Of a stretch of DNA of 64,000 nucleotides, positions 1-10,684 are shown piece after piece (position 1 is the stretch's first letter; every line of letters starts with the position of its first letter). The stretch covers positions 98,882,837 through 98,946,836 of the forward strand of contig CATIUR010000004.1 of NCBI GenBank assembly GCA_949592205.1, in the 5' to 3' direction. The stretch comes from Helichrysum umbraculigerum (taxonomy: Eukaryota; Streptophyta; Magnoliopsida; Asterales; Asteraceae). Position numbers and translations under genes: made by a program. The notes under the pieces were generated by a model, which saw only the letters and a program-made list of their open reading frames with translations, ran no database searches and was not told where the DNA came from.

Positions 1-673
1 AAAGCAAAAAGATAAAAACAGAGAAAGGATGAAGAAACTCCCCAAATAGCTAAAGCTGAAGATCTGAATATGTGCCGAGAAGATGTAAGTCTTTGTTTTG
101 CAGCAACTCCATGAGGATTATTCAGCTTTAGGGGGATTTGCCTTTTAGTGAGAGCTTTGCCTTCCATTTCAACCATCATTTGTGAATCAATCTCTTAAGT
201 GTGAACACGTTGGATATACCTTTTAACTCCATATTTTTGCAATGAAAACGAATCACTGTCTCAGAATGAAAAGATGTTTTCTATTACAAATCATTTTGTA
301 GAACATATGTTTTTAAACGAGTTCGAGCATAATGCATAAAAGTAGTATGCAAGTACCTCAAATGCTCGAAACATATTAACTAATTTTCTGAAAGTATTTT
401 CCTATTTTTCTGAGACAAGTGATTTTGCAAAAATGAGTTGCGACTTTTTAAATATTTTTTAAAATATTTTTAAGGCATATCCAAGTGTGAAGGATATTCA
501 GAGATTTATCTTCACTTATTAATACACCAAAAACACACGTATTATTCCACGGGTTGCCTCCCGAGAAGCGCTGCTTTTAGAGTCGAGAGCTCGACTTTCC
601 TTCCTTCAGAATCAGTGAGTGGCGGAACTTCCAGGGCCAATGGTGCTGGAAGGTGGGACCCTGGAATAGAATC
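1..673 (-). other. 3' noncoding internal region of the Athila-like element
   Basis: No credible ORF is seen here. On the minus strand, positions 549-572 read AGCGCTTCTCGGGAGGCAACC and a few bases either side; I recall a similar GGGAGGCAACCC block as recurrent in plant Athila-type elements. Next to it is the palindromic stretch GTCGAGAGCTCGAC (581-594). The polypurine tract and 3' LTR were not found and are presumed to lie left of position 1. Confidence 0.5.
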
Positions 674-1861
674 TCAAGAAGTGGCGAGTGATGACTTGGG
701 TGATGTTGGGATCCTTTCCACATGAAGAGGGAAGCTTTCAAAGTGTTTTTCAGCAACCCTTTGCAAGTGAATGAGATCCCAGGTGATATCATTGACTGAC
801 TTAGAGATGACTCCATTGGGATCAAAGATGAGGGTCCCATTGGATCTGATAACCTCACGCTTAGGACGTTCTCCTCTTAAGGAATCCATGAAACCAAAGA
901 AGCGCAGATGTATATCTTCATGATCGGCTGTGCTGGGTTCTCTTCTTAGTGCATGGATAGATCCTTGGATACCCTGGATAAGCTGCCTCTGATGATTGGA
1001 ATACGTGAGGTTGGAGTTCCGAAAGATGTTCAGGATTCTGTTGTAAACTTCACGTAAACCATCATGGAGTAGCTGTCTGGGTTCTTCTGAAGGAACAGTG
1101 CCAAAGATTTCTGAGAGTCGTTCCGTGACAGAGTTTGCAGTGTTGATCATCGTGCCATCTGGTATGGAAGATGGGATAGCACGCGTCCTTTCTTCTAAAC
1201 TCACGTACTCGAGCTTCTCGATAATTTTGTGGGTGTGGTGTTCAATGGTGCAGTCAATGTAAAACCTGTGTGGCGAGGTGTCATCGATGTGATCGTTATC
1301 GGCTATGGAATCCATCAATCCTTTGAGATCATTCATCATCTGAATGTCTACTTCCTCCTCAGGGTTCCCAGAAGCATAGTCCAAATTGTACCTGTAAGAA
1401 TGCAGCAAACTCATTTGTTGGTTAGAATATGGAAATGGGGACCTGATGAGGGCTTCATAAACCTTGCCATATATGAATTTTTGTCCTTCGAAGAACTCTG
1501 ACTCGTCTGCTGTTGGTTCTTCACTATCAGAGTGTTCGTGCAGGAGCTGAGTTGCTAGATTTTCGGCGAAGGCATGAATTCGGTTTTGTAGGAATTGAGG
1601 ACTTCGAGAGTTATTAGCACGATAAACCGCGTATTCAGCCTCGATTTCTTCGATTAATTCTCTCTGCCGCTGAGTATACTCATTTGTTGAGTCTCTGATA
1701 ACCGTCATTATCATCCGAAAATCATCCTCAAATCTTTCGAGGGCACTGATCATCCCTTCATGAGTAGAGACGACCTGAACTTGGATGATCTCGAGAGGAG
1801 GGTCAGGAATGACAGGAGATGCACGAAGGTGGATAGAGCGAACATCAATCGGAATATCCAT
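674..1861 (-). CDS. Novel helical ORF of the Athila-like element (three diverged internal repeats)
   Basis: This 395-residue ORF lies where RT would normally follow the protease. I recognise no family. By eye it holds three diverged copies of a module of about 60 residues, roughly at residues 44-103, 128-186 and 268-328. Each has an aromatic-rich start, an anchor of the form YTQRQREL, YSNQQMSL or YSNHQRQL, then an acidic loop and a second helix (AFAENLA, GLMDSIAD, GFMDSLRG). Related short helices lie between the copies (for example near residues 243-253 and 356-366). The composition is acidic and coiled-coil-like, with no signal peptide or membrane segment. The frame is the same as the upstream 1,946-2,641 ORF; only a TAA at 1,946-1,948 and 28 open codons separate them. 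It may be a structural or env-position protein of a non-autonomous lineage. No function is claimed. Confidence 0.6.
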   Translation of the reverse strand: MDIPIDVRSIHLRASPVIPDPPLEIIQVQVVSTHEGMISALERFEDDFRMIMTVIRDSTNEYTQRQRELIEEIEAEYAVYRANNSRSPQFLQNRIHAFAENLATQLLHEHSDSEEPTADESEFFEGQKFIYGKVYEALIRSPFPYSNQQMSLLHSYRYNLDYASGNPEEEVDIQMMNDLKGLMDSIADNDHIDDTSPHRFYIDCTIEHHTHKIIEKLEYVSLEERTRAIPSSIPDGTMINTANSVTERLSEIFGTVPSEEPRQLLHDGLREVYNRILNIFRNSNLTYSNHQRQLIQGIQGSIHALRREPSTADHEDIHLRFFGFMDSLRGERPKREVIRSNGTLIFDPNGVISKSVNDITWDLIHLQRVAEKHFESFPLHVERIPTSPKSSLATS

Positions 1862-1945
1862 GAAGACGACATCATCTTTGTCACTGTCCTTTGCTGGAGT
1901 ATCAGAATCCTGAGAATCAGGGAACTCAACAGTATCGGATGGTGG

Positions 1946-2641
1946 TTAGGATGCGTCGATGATTTGTGATGTTGGCTGAGAAGAGTCCATTTCGATGTCT
2001 TTCTCTTCAGGGCAGGAGTGATCAATTAGTGGGCCTTCATCTGAGTCATCATCTGACAGAATGATTGGATTTTGGATGTACTCGAGTTGCATAATCTCTT
2101 CTGTCGGATGCTGAGAGTCAGGGAAGTACTCATGAGGTGGTGTAGACTGATATACGTCCTCTTCTTTTGGCTCTTCCTCTTGCTCTTCTTCGGATTCTTC
2201 CATTTCTTCTTCTGTCTCTGACTCTTCCATCTCATCTTCTTCTGATTCGGATTCTTCGGTTGCAGAGATGAGACAGGTATGATTATCAGGTTCATATGAG
2301 TCTGAAGGCTCTGATTCGGATGTATCATCGTCTGAAGTGATTCTGCTAGTAGAGATTGTGTATATCTCAGCATTCTCTAGTAGAGAACTATCAGCTTGGT
2401 CAACCTGGAAGGATACAGTCTCTCCATGTGCTCGAAGGCTAATAGTTTGCGAGTATACATCAATGATAGCGTGAGCAGTGTTCATGAAAGGCCTGCCTAG
2501 GATGATTGGTATATTGATATCTTCCTGTATATCCATCACAACAAAGTCAGTGGGAAAAAAGAATTTATCAACCTTAACCATTATGTTTTTGGCTATTCCT
2601 CGTGGATATCGAATTGATTGATCGGCTAGCTGCACGCTCAT
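1946..2641 (-). CDS. Protease C-terminal half plus acidic linker (Athila-like element)
   Basis: Residues about 1-80 continue the retroviral-type aspartic protease of the upstream ORF, including the flap and ILGRPFM motif. Residues about 90-230 are a low-complexity acidic linker, rich in E, D, S and P, that leads toward the helical ORF. The ORF is in the same frame as 2,651-4,708. The two are separated only by one TAG (2,651-2,653), so the ATG at 2,641 is probably an internal methionine of one gag-pro reading frame rather than a true start. The linker is where RT would begin in autonomous relatives, and no RT motif is present. Confidence 0.7.
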   Translation of the reverse strand: MSVQLADQSIRYPRGIAKNIMVKVDKFFFPTDFVVMDIQEDINIPIILGRPFMNTAHAIIDVYSQTISLRAHGETVSFQVDQADSSLLENAEIYTISTSRITSDDDTSESEPSDSYEPDNHTCLISATEESESEEDEMEESETEEEMEESEEEQEEEPKEEDVYQSTPPHEYFPDSQHPTEEIMQLEYIQNPIILSDDDSDEGPLIDHSCPEEKDIEMDSSQPTSQIIDAS

Positions 2642-2650
2642 CTTTGTAGG

Positions 2651-4708
2651 CTAAAGGTTTCCTAATTCTAATCTGACATATAGAGAGTAAGGCATGAGAT
2701 TGATGCTGGCTCCAAGATCGGCCAAGGAGCGAATCATGCCTGACTGATAGATAGAACAGGGCAGAGTAAAGCGACCAGTGTCTCCTAGTTTTTCGGGCAG
2801 GTTACTTATGACGGCTGAACATTCCGCGTTCAGAGGGATTTTAGATACGTCAGGTATCTTATCTTTGGTAGAGAGTATTCGTCTAATGTACTTGGTACTG
2901 GTAGGAATTCTAGACACGGTGTCTAAGAATTTTGAGTCAAGTTTGAAGGAGTTGACCTTGTACTTTTGCTTTAGACGATTAGGGAATGGAATTCTTACTT
3001 CTCTTTCAGGAGTGGGTATGGATGGGGTCTCAACTGTCTTCGGGACAGAAGATTCTTCCTTCACCGGAGAAGGAGTATTAGGTTGACTCGGTGTCACCTT
3101 TGGGTCTTTAGAGGTTACTTGTTTGGCCTCTTCTACGTGTGGGTTGTGAATGGTGTTACTTGGAAGGGTTCCTTGGGGTCTGTTGTCAAGACGCTGAGCC
3201 AACTGACCGATTTGGTTCTCAAGGTTTTTAAGAACCGAGAGTTGGTTTCGAAGGAGTAGGTCAGTTTGGTCTTGTCTAGCGGTGGTTTTTTGATTGAATT
3301 GTGTCTGACCCTCGATAAATTTAGTGAGATTATCGTCTTGACTAGTGATAGGCACAATGGTCTTTGTGGCATCACTAGGTAGGCTGACATCTGGTGCAGT
3401 TAAGGATAAGGGTTGGTTGTAGGTAAGCTGTGGTTGTTGTGGGTAGGTTGGGTATCTTGGTTGGTATTTGGGTTGAAAGGTTGGTTGGTTATTTCGTAGA
3501 GAAAATTGAGTGCCTCGTGTCCTAGGTGGAGAAGTTCGAGCAAAACCAGGTGGATTCTGTGGTCGAGCTGGGAATTGTGCGTAGTAGACCGTGCCGTCAG
3601 CTGGATCTTCGTACTCAACTTGATATTCTTCCGTGGGGAGGTGAGCACAGTTCTGGCAAGCCTGAACTTGGTGGATCTGATGCGGTTGTTTCTTTAGCTC
3701 TCCCAACTGTTTCGTTAATGACTCAATCTGCTCACTCAAGGATTTGATCGTCTCGGGTTGGATTTGGTTGTAGGAGGATAGAGGTAGTGATGAGGATTGC
3801 TCATCTGTCTTCCAGTCGTGATGGTGCATCGTCATATTCTCGATCACGTTCCAAGATTCTTCGTCTGTGAGTTGCATGAAGTTGCCTTGAGCAGCGGCGT
3901 CAAGGGTGATGCGGTGGTTTGGAACAAGACCGTTGTAAAACGTGCATAACTGGGCAATCTTTTCGAGTTGGTGGTTTGGACATTTCTTTAGAAGTTTCTT
4001 GAATTGTTCCCATGCAGTATAGATAGACTCATCATAAGCTTGATGGAAGTTTGTGATGTCATTCTTGGACTTGGTTTGTTTGGACGGAGGAAAGTATTTG
4101 GTTAGGAATTTGGTAGCCATATCCGTCCATGAGGTGACTAAGCCGGTCTCAAGTCCCTCAAACCATGTCTGGGCATGAAGAGCGAGAGAATAGGGGAACA
4201 AGTATAGGCGGACTATATCCTGCTTAACCCCGTTCTGCTTGTAAGAGTTGGAAATCTTAATGAATTTGTCGATATGGGCATTAGGGTCATCACGGGGTAA
4301 ACCATGGAATTGACAATTGTCCTTTATAAGTTGAACGATGTGGTGTTTAAGTTCGAAAGATGCGCCTTCGATTACCGGATAGCTGATGGGTCCTCCTCGT
4401 CCTTCGATAGACGGTTTGGTGTGATCGGCGAGAGTGATCCGTGCGGCCATCTGTTGGAAGCGAGAGCGTCTTTCTTTGCGGATTGTTCGGACAATCGACT
4501 CAGGATCGGGCGTGAAAATGAGTGGTTCAGTTCTGGATGATCTGGTCGAACGTCGTTGTGTGTTGTGGGAAGGAATTTTCGGTTGGAACAAGGAAAGGAA
4601 AAGAAAACTACGGGTATTTACAGGTGGTACTAAATAGAAAAGTTCATCTAGATGCCTAAGAGTCTTACGATTGATTCCCCGGCAGCGGCGCCAAAAACCT
4701 GATCGCAC
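2651..4708 (-). CDS. Gag plus N-terminal protease (Athila-like element)
   Basis: The 685-residue open frame contains the plant Retrotrans_gag domain at about residues 110-310, with the motifs WFEGL, KFLTKYFPP and FYNGL. A proline- and glutamine-rich tail and a protease start with DLGASINLMP near the C terminus follow. Where a zinc knuckle is expected only CQNC is visible, so the CCHC finger seems lost. The ORF opens inside the LTR end and reads through the primer-binding site, so its first methionine is unlikely to be the real start; the methionine at residue 87 (about position 4,450) is a candidate. The frame ends at TAG in the protease, with protease coding continuing in frame beyond it. 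Gag would form the particle and the protease would cleave it. Confidence 0.8.
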   Translation of the reverse strand: MRSGFWRRCRGINRKTLRHLDELFYLVPPVNTRSFLFLSLFQPKIPSHNTQRRSTRSSRTEPLIFTPDPESIVRTIRKERRSRFQQMAARITLADHTKPSIEGRGGPISYPVIEGASFELKHHIVQLIKDNCQFHGLPRDDPNAHIDKFIKISNSYKQNGVKQDIVRLYLFPYSLALHAQTWFEGLETGLVTSWTDMATKFLTKYFPPSKQTKSKNDITNFHQAYDESIYTAWEQFKKLLKKCPNHQLEKIAQLCTFYNGLVPNHRITLDAAAQGNFMQLTDEESWNVIENMTMHHHDWKTDEQSSSLPLSSYNQIQPETIKSLSEQIESLTKQLGELKKQPHQIHQVQACQNCAHLPTEEYQVEYEDPADGTVYYAQFPARPQNPPGFARTSPPRTRGTQFSLRNNQPTFQPKYQPRYPTYPQQPQLTYNQPLSLTAPDVSLPSDATKTIVPITSQDDNLTKFIEGQTQFNQKTTARQDQTDLLLRNQLSVLKNLENQIGQLAQRLDNRPQGTLPSNTIHNPHVEEAKQVTSKDPKVTPSQPNTPSPVKEESSVPKTVETPSIPTPEREVRIPFPNRLKQKYKVNSFKLDSKFLDTVSRIPTSTKYIRRILSTKDKIPDVSKIPLNAECSAVISNLPEKLGDTGRFTLPCSIYQSGMIRSLADLGASINLMPYSLYVRLELGNL
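4676..4693 (-). other. Primer-binding site of the Athila-like element
   Basis: The minus strand reads TGGCGCCGCTGCCGGGGA six bases inside the LTR end. It closely resembles the PBS typical of Athila and Tat elements. I recall a tRNA-Asp or tRNA-Arg primer for these lineages but cannot decide which from sequence alone. Confidence 0.7.
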
Positions 4709-6552
4709 CCCGAATGGTCGGTCAAGGAATCGCTTCCTTGTCGTTGCCGGACCTTACGCTCGAGGCGGGCGATCGGAGGGTGGTTTTAAATTTATAGAGC
4801 TGGGGACCTAAGTTTTACTTATAACTATGGATAGTAGTAAGTAATGACTCAGGGTCGTTCTTAAGATCAACCGTATTGTGAAACCAAGCAGTCAAGACGA
4901 TCGATTCGATTTAGTAGGGTTTTGTAAACAAGAGATTTGATTTTTGGTTTTTAATTACTTAGGTCCTAAATTAAACTAAATAAACAGGTAAATAAAATAA
5001 TAGATGATAATAAGTATGGAGGGGAGTGTTTGTTGTGATTTCATTAGCCTTAAGGGGGAGATGATGTTTGGATTTATGTTTTGAAAACGTTCTTTCTAAG
5101 TATTTGTGTTCTACTGTTTTAGGTACTTTATGGAGTCAACACTAGCACCCTACTATCTGATTTCTCAGATAGCATGTCACTGAGTACTAGGTTGTCATGA
5201 TTCTGATCAGATCAGGCTGCTCTACCCCCAACACTGTCTGTGAAGACAAGTGACCCGTCTTGGAGTTAACTCCTGGGCGCATGAATAAGGTAACAAACCG
5301 ATATTTAATTTCTGACTTTTCTTTGATACCATAAAGTATTCTAATTCAAATAGAGCATTTAAGAACTAATTCGGAAAGCGTCTGTTTACTTTTCATCGAT
5401 GGTTTGTTAGGTTCAGAGCTGGTGGATGACCCAGTGCTGCTCAGAATGTATACACCGACGTCCGTTCCATAGCTTGGGTGTATGGGAACCGTTCCCGAAG
5501 GATGGTTCCGACACTTACACGAGGTACTAGGACGTTTTACGGCATTCCATGCCTTGCGCACTAATGCAAGTTAGGGTGTATACACCGAAGGCCGTACCGT
5601 AGCTTCCATGCGTTTGTACTACACCAGAGGTGGTTCCAGCATTAAACAAAGTAGTAGGACGTTTTACGGTGTTCCACACATGTTGCACATTCAGTTCACT
5701 CTGAACCCGTTTAAACTTAGTTTGTATAAAAGCGTACCCATCTATGATATAAACCCAGCCCTCACTTAATATTACCCAATAAATCCCTGATTTATTCACG
5801 TTGTACTATACATTAGGTTTTAGCGGTATTTCCAAAGCTTCGAAATCAGACCATGCATAGATAGCACAGATAATTAATTACCCTCAGAACAAGGTTCACG
5901 ACTTCTTGTCTTATAGGGTTTTAACCACGTTTATTGGAGGAAAGACGATAGTTTGATGAACAGTTTATAATCATAGATGAAAGGTTAAACAGACATAGTT
6001 TTCAGTTTGTAACAATTGGGAATAACATTTCCACAACGGATTGTGCCCACGACTTTCATAGCTTCCACGTTCTGTACTCCACACATTCGTGATGTTTCCG
6101 GCGCTATACAAATGAAAGCCGTATAACGTTACCTCCGTTGCTTAATATCATTCCAATTGTATATTTAAATTAACATCATCCCCCATTATAACGGCTAACT
6201 ACATCACAACAAACACAAAAGCTAACTACTCACTAATCATGGTAACGAATCCTAAATCTAGCATAATAACAATAGCATGCATTATAACAGATAAGGATAG
6301 AGATAACCGAGATAAATGCGTAGTCTGAATATAAGCTGAAAGATTACAACGAGTAGAGCCTCCGCTATTACAAAAGCACTTCCCAAAGTATCTCCAACGA
6401 ATATTACAAAGCAACCCCTCCTACTATTTCTCCTCTAACTCCTAAGAGTAGTGTTAGAGAGAGAAAGCTACTAACTAATCTAGTGAGAGAAAGTGTGTAG
6501 TGTGTGAAAATGTTGTTGGTGAGAAGTGATGAGAAATGGTGAGGTGAAGCCT

Positions 6553-6562
6553 CTATTTATAG
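6553..6562 (-). promoter_or_regulatory. TATA box of the Athila-like LTR promoter
   Basis: The minus strand reads CTATAAATAG, followed about 30 bases later by a CA/CT-rich leader. Transcription would start near 6,525-6,530 and run toward the PBS, making everything to the right of it U3. Confidence 0.55.
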
Positions 6563-6644
6563 CCCTCCAATACACGAAGTTACACTCAGCACCCTCGCTC
6601 CAATTTAACACTGAAATACACCCCCTAGCTATAGAATTCGACAC

Positions 6645-6815
6645 CATAAAGGGGGTATACCACCCTAAATAGGGCGTATTCGGTAGCAAATAGGGCGTAT
6701 TCGGTAGCAAACGGGGCGAATCCGGTAGCGTAAAGGGGGTATACCACCCCTACAGGGGGGTATACTGCCCCAAAGAGGGGGTATACGGCCCCATAAGGGG
6801 GGTATACGGCCCCTG
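6645..6815 (-). repeat. Degenerate tandem array in LTR U3
   Basis: Seven or more units of about 20-25 bp are visible on the plus strand. Two alternating types occur: GGGGGTATAC followed by a pyrimidine run, and AGGGCGTATTCGGTAGCAAA. The array sits 80-260 bp upstream of the TATA box on the element's strand, where LTR enhancer repeats often lie. Confidence 0.65.
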
Positions 6816-7211
6816 TGGGTTTGTATTCCCTTGGCTCGTGGTCTTGTGTGCTGGATCGTAAGTCTTGTGCACTGGTCGAACTTCGTTTGGCCATATCTTA
6901 TTCGTTCTAGCTCCATTTTTAGCGTTCTTTATATCCACGAGATTGTAATTACCTGAAGATCATAATGAGATAATCTAAGTACAATTTCAAGGTATTATGC
7001 TTTAAAAGTGCTCGTAGAACGTGAACGTATTGTTTGTGCTCTATTTTGTACGTTATTTGGCCATTTTACTTGATTTTTGAAGCAACGCCGTATTTTTAGC
7101 CTTAGTAATGAATTATGGTGAAAAAGTATTGATATTGAATGTTTTCATCCATTTTGGGGCTAAAAAGGTGGGAATTATGTACGCAAAAACGTGACTTTTT
7201 ACGTCAAATCA

Positions 7212-10200
7212 CTCTCCCATTCAGTAGGAATACCCAACCAGACTGTGATCGACAATCATCTCTGTCTGTTTGGAAACTAGCATCACTATAACCCGTTACT
7301 CTAAGTTCTTCTTCTCCACCATAAACCAAGAACCTGTCTTTAGTATTTCTCAAATACTTAAGAATATTTTTTACAGCTGTCCAATGACATTCACCAGTAT
7401 TCTGCTGATGTCGACTCACTAAGCTCAAAGCAAATGAGACATCAGGCCTTGTACACGTCATGGCATACATGATCGATCCTATAGCCGAAGCATATGGGAT
7501 TCGACTCATTCTGTCTACTTCTTGTTCAGACTTTGGACATAGATCCTTACTGATCTTAATGCCATGATTCAAGGGTAAGTTCCCTTTCTTAGAATTTTCC
7601 ATATTGAATCTTTTCAGTATTTTATCTATGTACGTATCTTGGCTGAGTCCTATGAGACGTTTTGACCTATATCTGTAAATCTTTATACCTAGGATATATG
7701 CTGCATCTTCAAGATCTTTCATAGCGAAACACTTTCCCAACCAGGCTTTTACACTTTGTAAAGTTAGGATATCATTTCCTATGAGCAGTATATCATCCAC
7801 ATATAATACTAAGAATACTACAATACTCCCACTGAACTTGACATATATACATGACTCATCTTCACTTCTAGAAAATCCAAACTCTGTGACCTTTTCGTGG
7901 AAGCAGAGATTCCAGCTACGAGAGGCTTGTTTAAGTCCATAAATGGCCTTTTCAAGCTTGCACACTTTATTAGGATACTTTGCATTTTCAAAACCTTCCG
8001 GTTGTGTCATGAACACATCCTCTGTCAGTTTCCCGTTGAGGAAAGCGGTTTTGACATCCATCTGCCAAATTTCATAGTTATGAAATGCAGCTATGGCTAG
8101 CATAATCCTAATTGAATTAATCTTAGCTACTGGTGAGAAGGTTTCCTCAAAATCAGTCCCATAGGTTTTAGTATATCCCTTTGCTACCAACCTAGCTTTA
8201 TAAGTGTGTACTTTCCCATCCATGTTTGTCTTCTTCTTGAAGATCCACTTACAACCCACCGTCTTAAGACCGGGTGTAGTGTCAACCAAATTCCAAACTT
8301 GATTGTCATACATGGACTGAATTTCGCTTTTCATAGCTTCCTTCCATTTAGCAGCCTCAGGGCCTGCCATCGCTTCCTTGTAGTTAGCAGGCTCATCTAA
8401 TTCACCAAGTGTACTATCACTTATCTTATCCTCTTCTTCTATTTGGTAACCATAATAGAACTCAGGAGGATTGCTAACTCTACTAGATCTTCGAACGGGT
8501 AAGGATATGTCTTCAGGTTCAACAGGTGTTTCCACCTCTTGTTGAACGTCAGTGTTTATTATAGGTTCTTCATCGGTAGATTCTTGAATTTCTTCAAGAT
8601 CAATTTTACTCCCACTGTCCTCTTTAGATATCATTTCTCTCTCAAGGAACACTCCTCTTCGAGCTACAAAGACCACATTATCCTTGGGTCTGTAGAATAA
8701 ATATCCAAATGACTCTTGTGGATAACCGACAAAAAGACATTTTTCAGATCTGGAGTCTAGTTTGTTCTGAGTTTCCCGTCTAACGTAAACTTCACAACCC
8801 CAGATTTTGATGTGACCAAGAGAAGGTCTCTTTCCCTTCCACATCTCATAAGGTGTCTTTGAAACTTTCTTAGTGGGTATATGATTTAAGATATGGGCGG
8901 CTGTTTCTAATGCATAAACCCGGAAACTTATTGGAAGTGTTGCTCGACTCATCATATATCGAACCATGTCTAACAAAGTTCTGTTTCTCCTCTCAGCAAC
9001 ACCATTAAGCTGCGGTGTTCTAGGAGGAGTCAATTGTGAAACTATTCCACAATCTCTAAGATGATCGAGAAACTCGATACTAAGGTACTCTCCTCCCCTA
9101 TCGGATCGGAGAACCTTTATCTTTCTGCCCAGTTGATTCTCTACTTCGCTTTGATATCTTTTGAACACTTCAAAAGTATCCGACTTATGTTTGATTAGAT
9201 AAACATGTCCAAATCTGCTGAAGTCATCAGTAAATGTAACATTGTATCTATTTCCATCTTTTGTAGCACATCGGAATGGTCCACATACATCTGTATGTAT
9301 CAAGTCCAATAATCCTTCACCTCTTTCACACGATCCAGTGAATGGTGATTTGGTCATCTTGCCTAATAAACAAGATTCGCATACATCATCCGATTTGAGG
9401 TCGAATGATTCCAACACGCCATCCTTTTGGAGTTGGGCGATGCGTTTCTTGTTTATGTGCCCTAGACGATAATGCCACAACTTGGATTTATCAATTTCAT
9501 TAGACGAATCAACATTTAAAATAACATTGCTAACACATTCAACATTTTCATATATGCCTTTGTAAGGAGAAGCATTAAAAATAAAATAATCATTTAAATG
9601 AACCAAAATATCTCCATTTCCATTATCAAAAGGAAAATGATAACCATCTTTATACAAAGCATAGAATGAAATAATGTTTCTAGTCATTTCTGACGAATAA
9701 TAGCAATTATTTAAATCTATCCTAACTCCAGAATTCAGCATGAGCTCAAATCTTCCAATCTTCGTCACTGGTACAATTCCCTTGTTTCCCATAACTAAGT
9801 TGAGCTCTCCATGCTTCACACTTCTACTTTTCTTTAGCCCCTGCAATACAGTGCAAATGTGATTACCACATCCTGTATCCAGAACCCATGAATTAGAAGT
9901 TGTTGTATTATGGAGTTCGATCATAAACATACCTGAGTGAATACTCTTCTCGACCTTTCCATCTTTAAGGTCCTTCAGGTATTTTGGGCAGTTATACTTC
10001 CAATGCCCCTTTGTGTTGCAGTAGAAGCACACTGCTTCCTTTGGGTCACTAACAGGTGCAATCTTAGAATCGGTCCCTTTCTTAGACCTGTGAACGGACT
10101 TTCCGTCAGTAGTCTTCCTTTTCCAATTTGAATTTGACATTTTCCTTTTCTTTGCACTTTGACCAACAGTCAACACAGGAGCTGCTGAGCCAGAGGACAC

Positions 10201-10602
10201 ATCATCTTTCTTGATTCCTTGCTCAGCAGTTTGCAGTAAATTGTGGAGTTCCATTATTGAGCCTTCTCTCTCATTCATATTCATCTGATATGACATTACA
10301 AACTGATTGTAGACAGCTGGCAAACTGGATAGAATTATGGCAATGGAAAACTCTGTGTCAAATACCATGTTCAATGATTCCAACCTATCAAAGTACCATT
10401 TCATCTCTAAGAAGAAAGCACAGATAGAAACTCCAGGTTTGAGCTTGCAAGCCATGAGGGATTTCACCACATCAAGGCGTTCTTTGCTTGCCTTAGCCTG
10501 AAACATTTCTTTCAGATGTTGGTTCATTTAATAAGCCCATGTGTTTTCAAAAGTCTTTTGCAGTTCAGGGCTCATGGAAGATGCCATGATACAAGACACT
10601 TT
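7212..10602 (-). pseudogene. Ty1/copia polyprotein, main part (gag to RNase H)
   Basis: One long frame carries the rest of gag, a CCHC knuckle (CFYCNTKGHWKYNCP), protease WVLDTGCGNH, the integrase HHCC and D,D,E region (ending at VAERRNRT), RT with LYVDDILL, and RNase H up to YSDASFQTD. An in-frame TAA at 10,528-10,530, just upstream of the ATG at 10,527, breaks gag. The first 83 gag codons are at 22,829-23,077, in the same frame, separated by a later insertion. At the left edge the frame runs into the Athila-like LTR after residues LLNG, so the C-terminal RNase H and 3' LTR should lie left of the window. Apart from the TAA and the insertions the frame is intact. Tork/TAR-type affiliation is possible but not decided. 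Confidence 0.85.
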
Positions 10603-10605
10603 ATT
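7212..10605 (-). mobile_element. Ty1/copia element, left segment
   Basis: This is the middle and 3' part of the copia element whose 5' part is at 22,832-24,233. The two were separated by the solo-LTR insertion at 10,606-22,826. The shared five bases TTATT occur at 10,601-10,605 and 22,827-22,831, and the gag frame matches on both sides. Confidence 0.85.
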
Positions 10606-10676
10606 TGTAACATCCTCGTTTCAGGCCTAGGAGAAATTAGATAATTTTCTTAATTCATTGGTTATTTAATTGAGTT

Positions 10677-10684
10677 TATAAATA
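10677..10684 (+). promoter_or_regulatory. TATA box of the outer solo LTR
   Basis: TATAAATA lies 71 bp inside the LTR. A pyrimidine-rich leader follows, then AATTGTAAGT at 11,062-11,071. The spacing of about 390 bp is close to that in the two related LTRs (about 315 bp). Confidence 0.45.

Larger units (their letters stand above)
1..7211 (-). mobile_element. Athila-like Ty3/gypsy element lacking RT and integrase (partial, left end outside window)
   Basis: On the minus strand the order is 5' LTR (4,700-7,211), primer-binding site, gag-protease ORF, acidic linker and a novel helical ORF, then noncoding sequence to position 1. No reverse transcriptase, RNase H or integrase motif is seen after the protease, so the element looks non-autonomous. 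The 3' LTR must lie left of the window. The right LTR edge abuts copia RNase H coding sequence, so the element is a nested insertion. The five bases next to the LTR are CTCTC at 7,212-7,216, which predicts the same five bases at the unseen left junction. The lineage call rests on the Athila-type gag, the protease and the PBS. Confidence 0.8.
4700..7211 (-). repeat. 5' LTR of the Athila-like element (about 2.5 kb)
   Basis: On the plus strand it begins TGATCGCACC next to the PBS and ends ACGTCAAATCA, giving TGAT...ATCA terminal inverted bases. The right end is placed where copia RNase H coding sequence stops matching its family. It contains a TATA box (6,553-6,562), a G-rich tandem array upstream of it, and no credible gene. 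The second LTR copy is not in the window, so both ends are inferred from termini and context. Confidence 0.7.
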
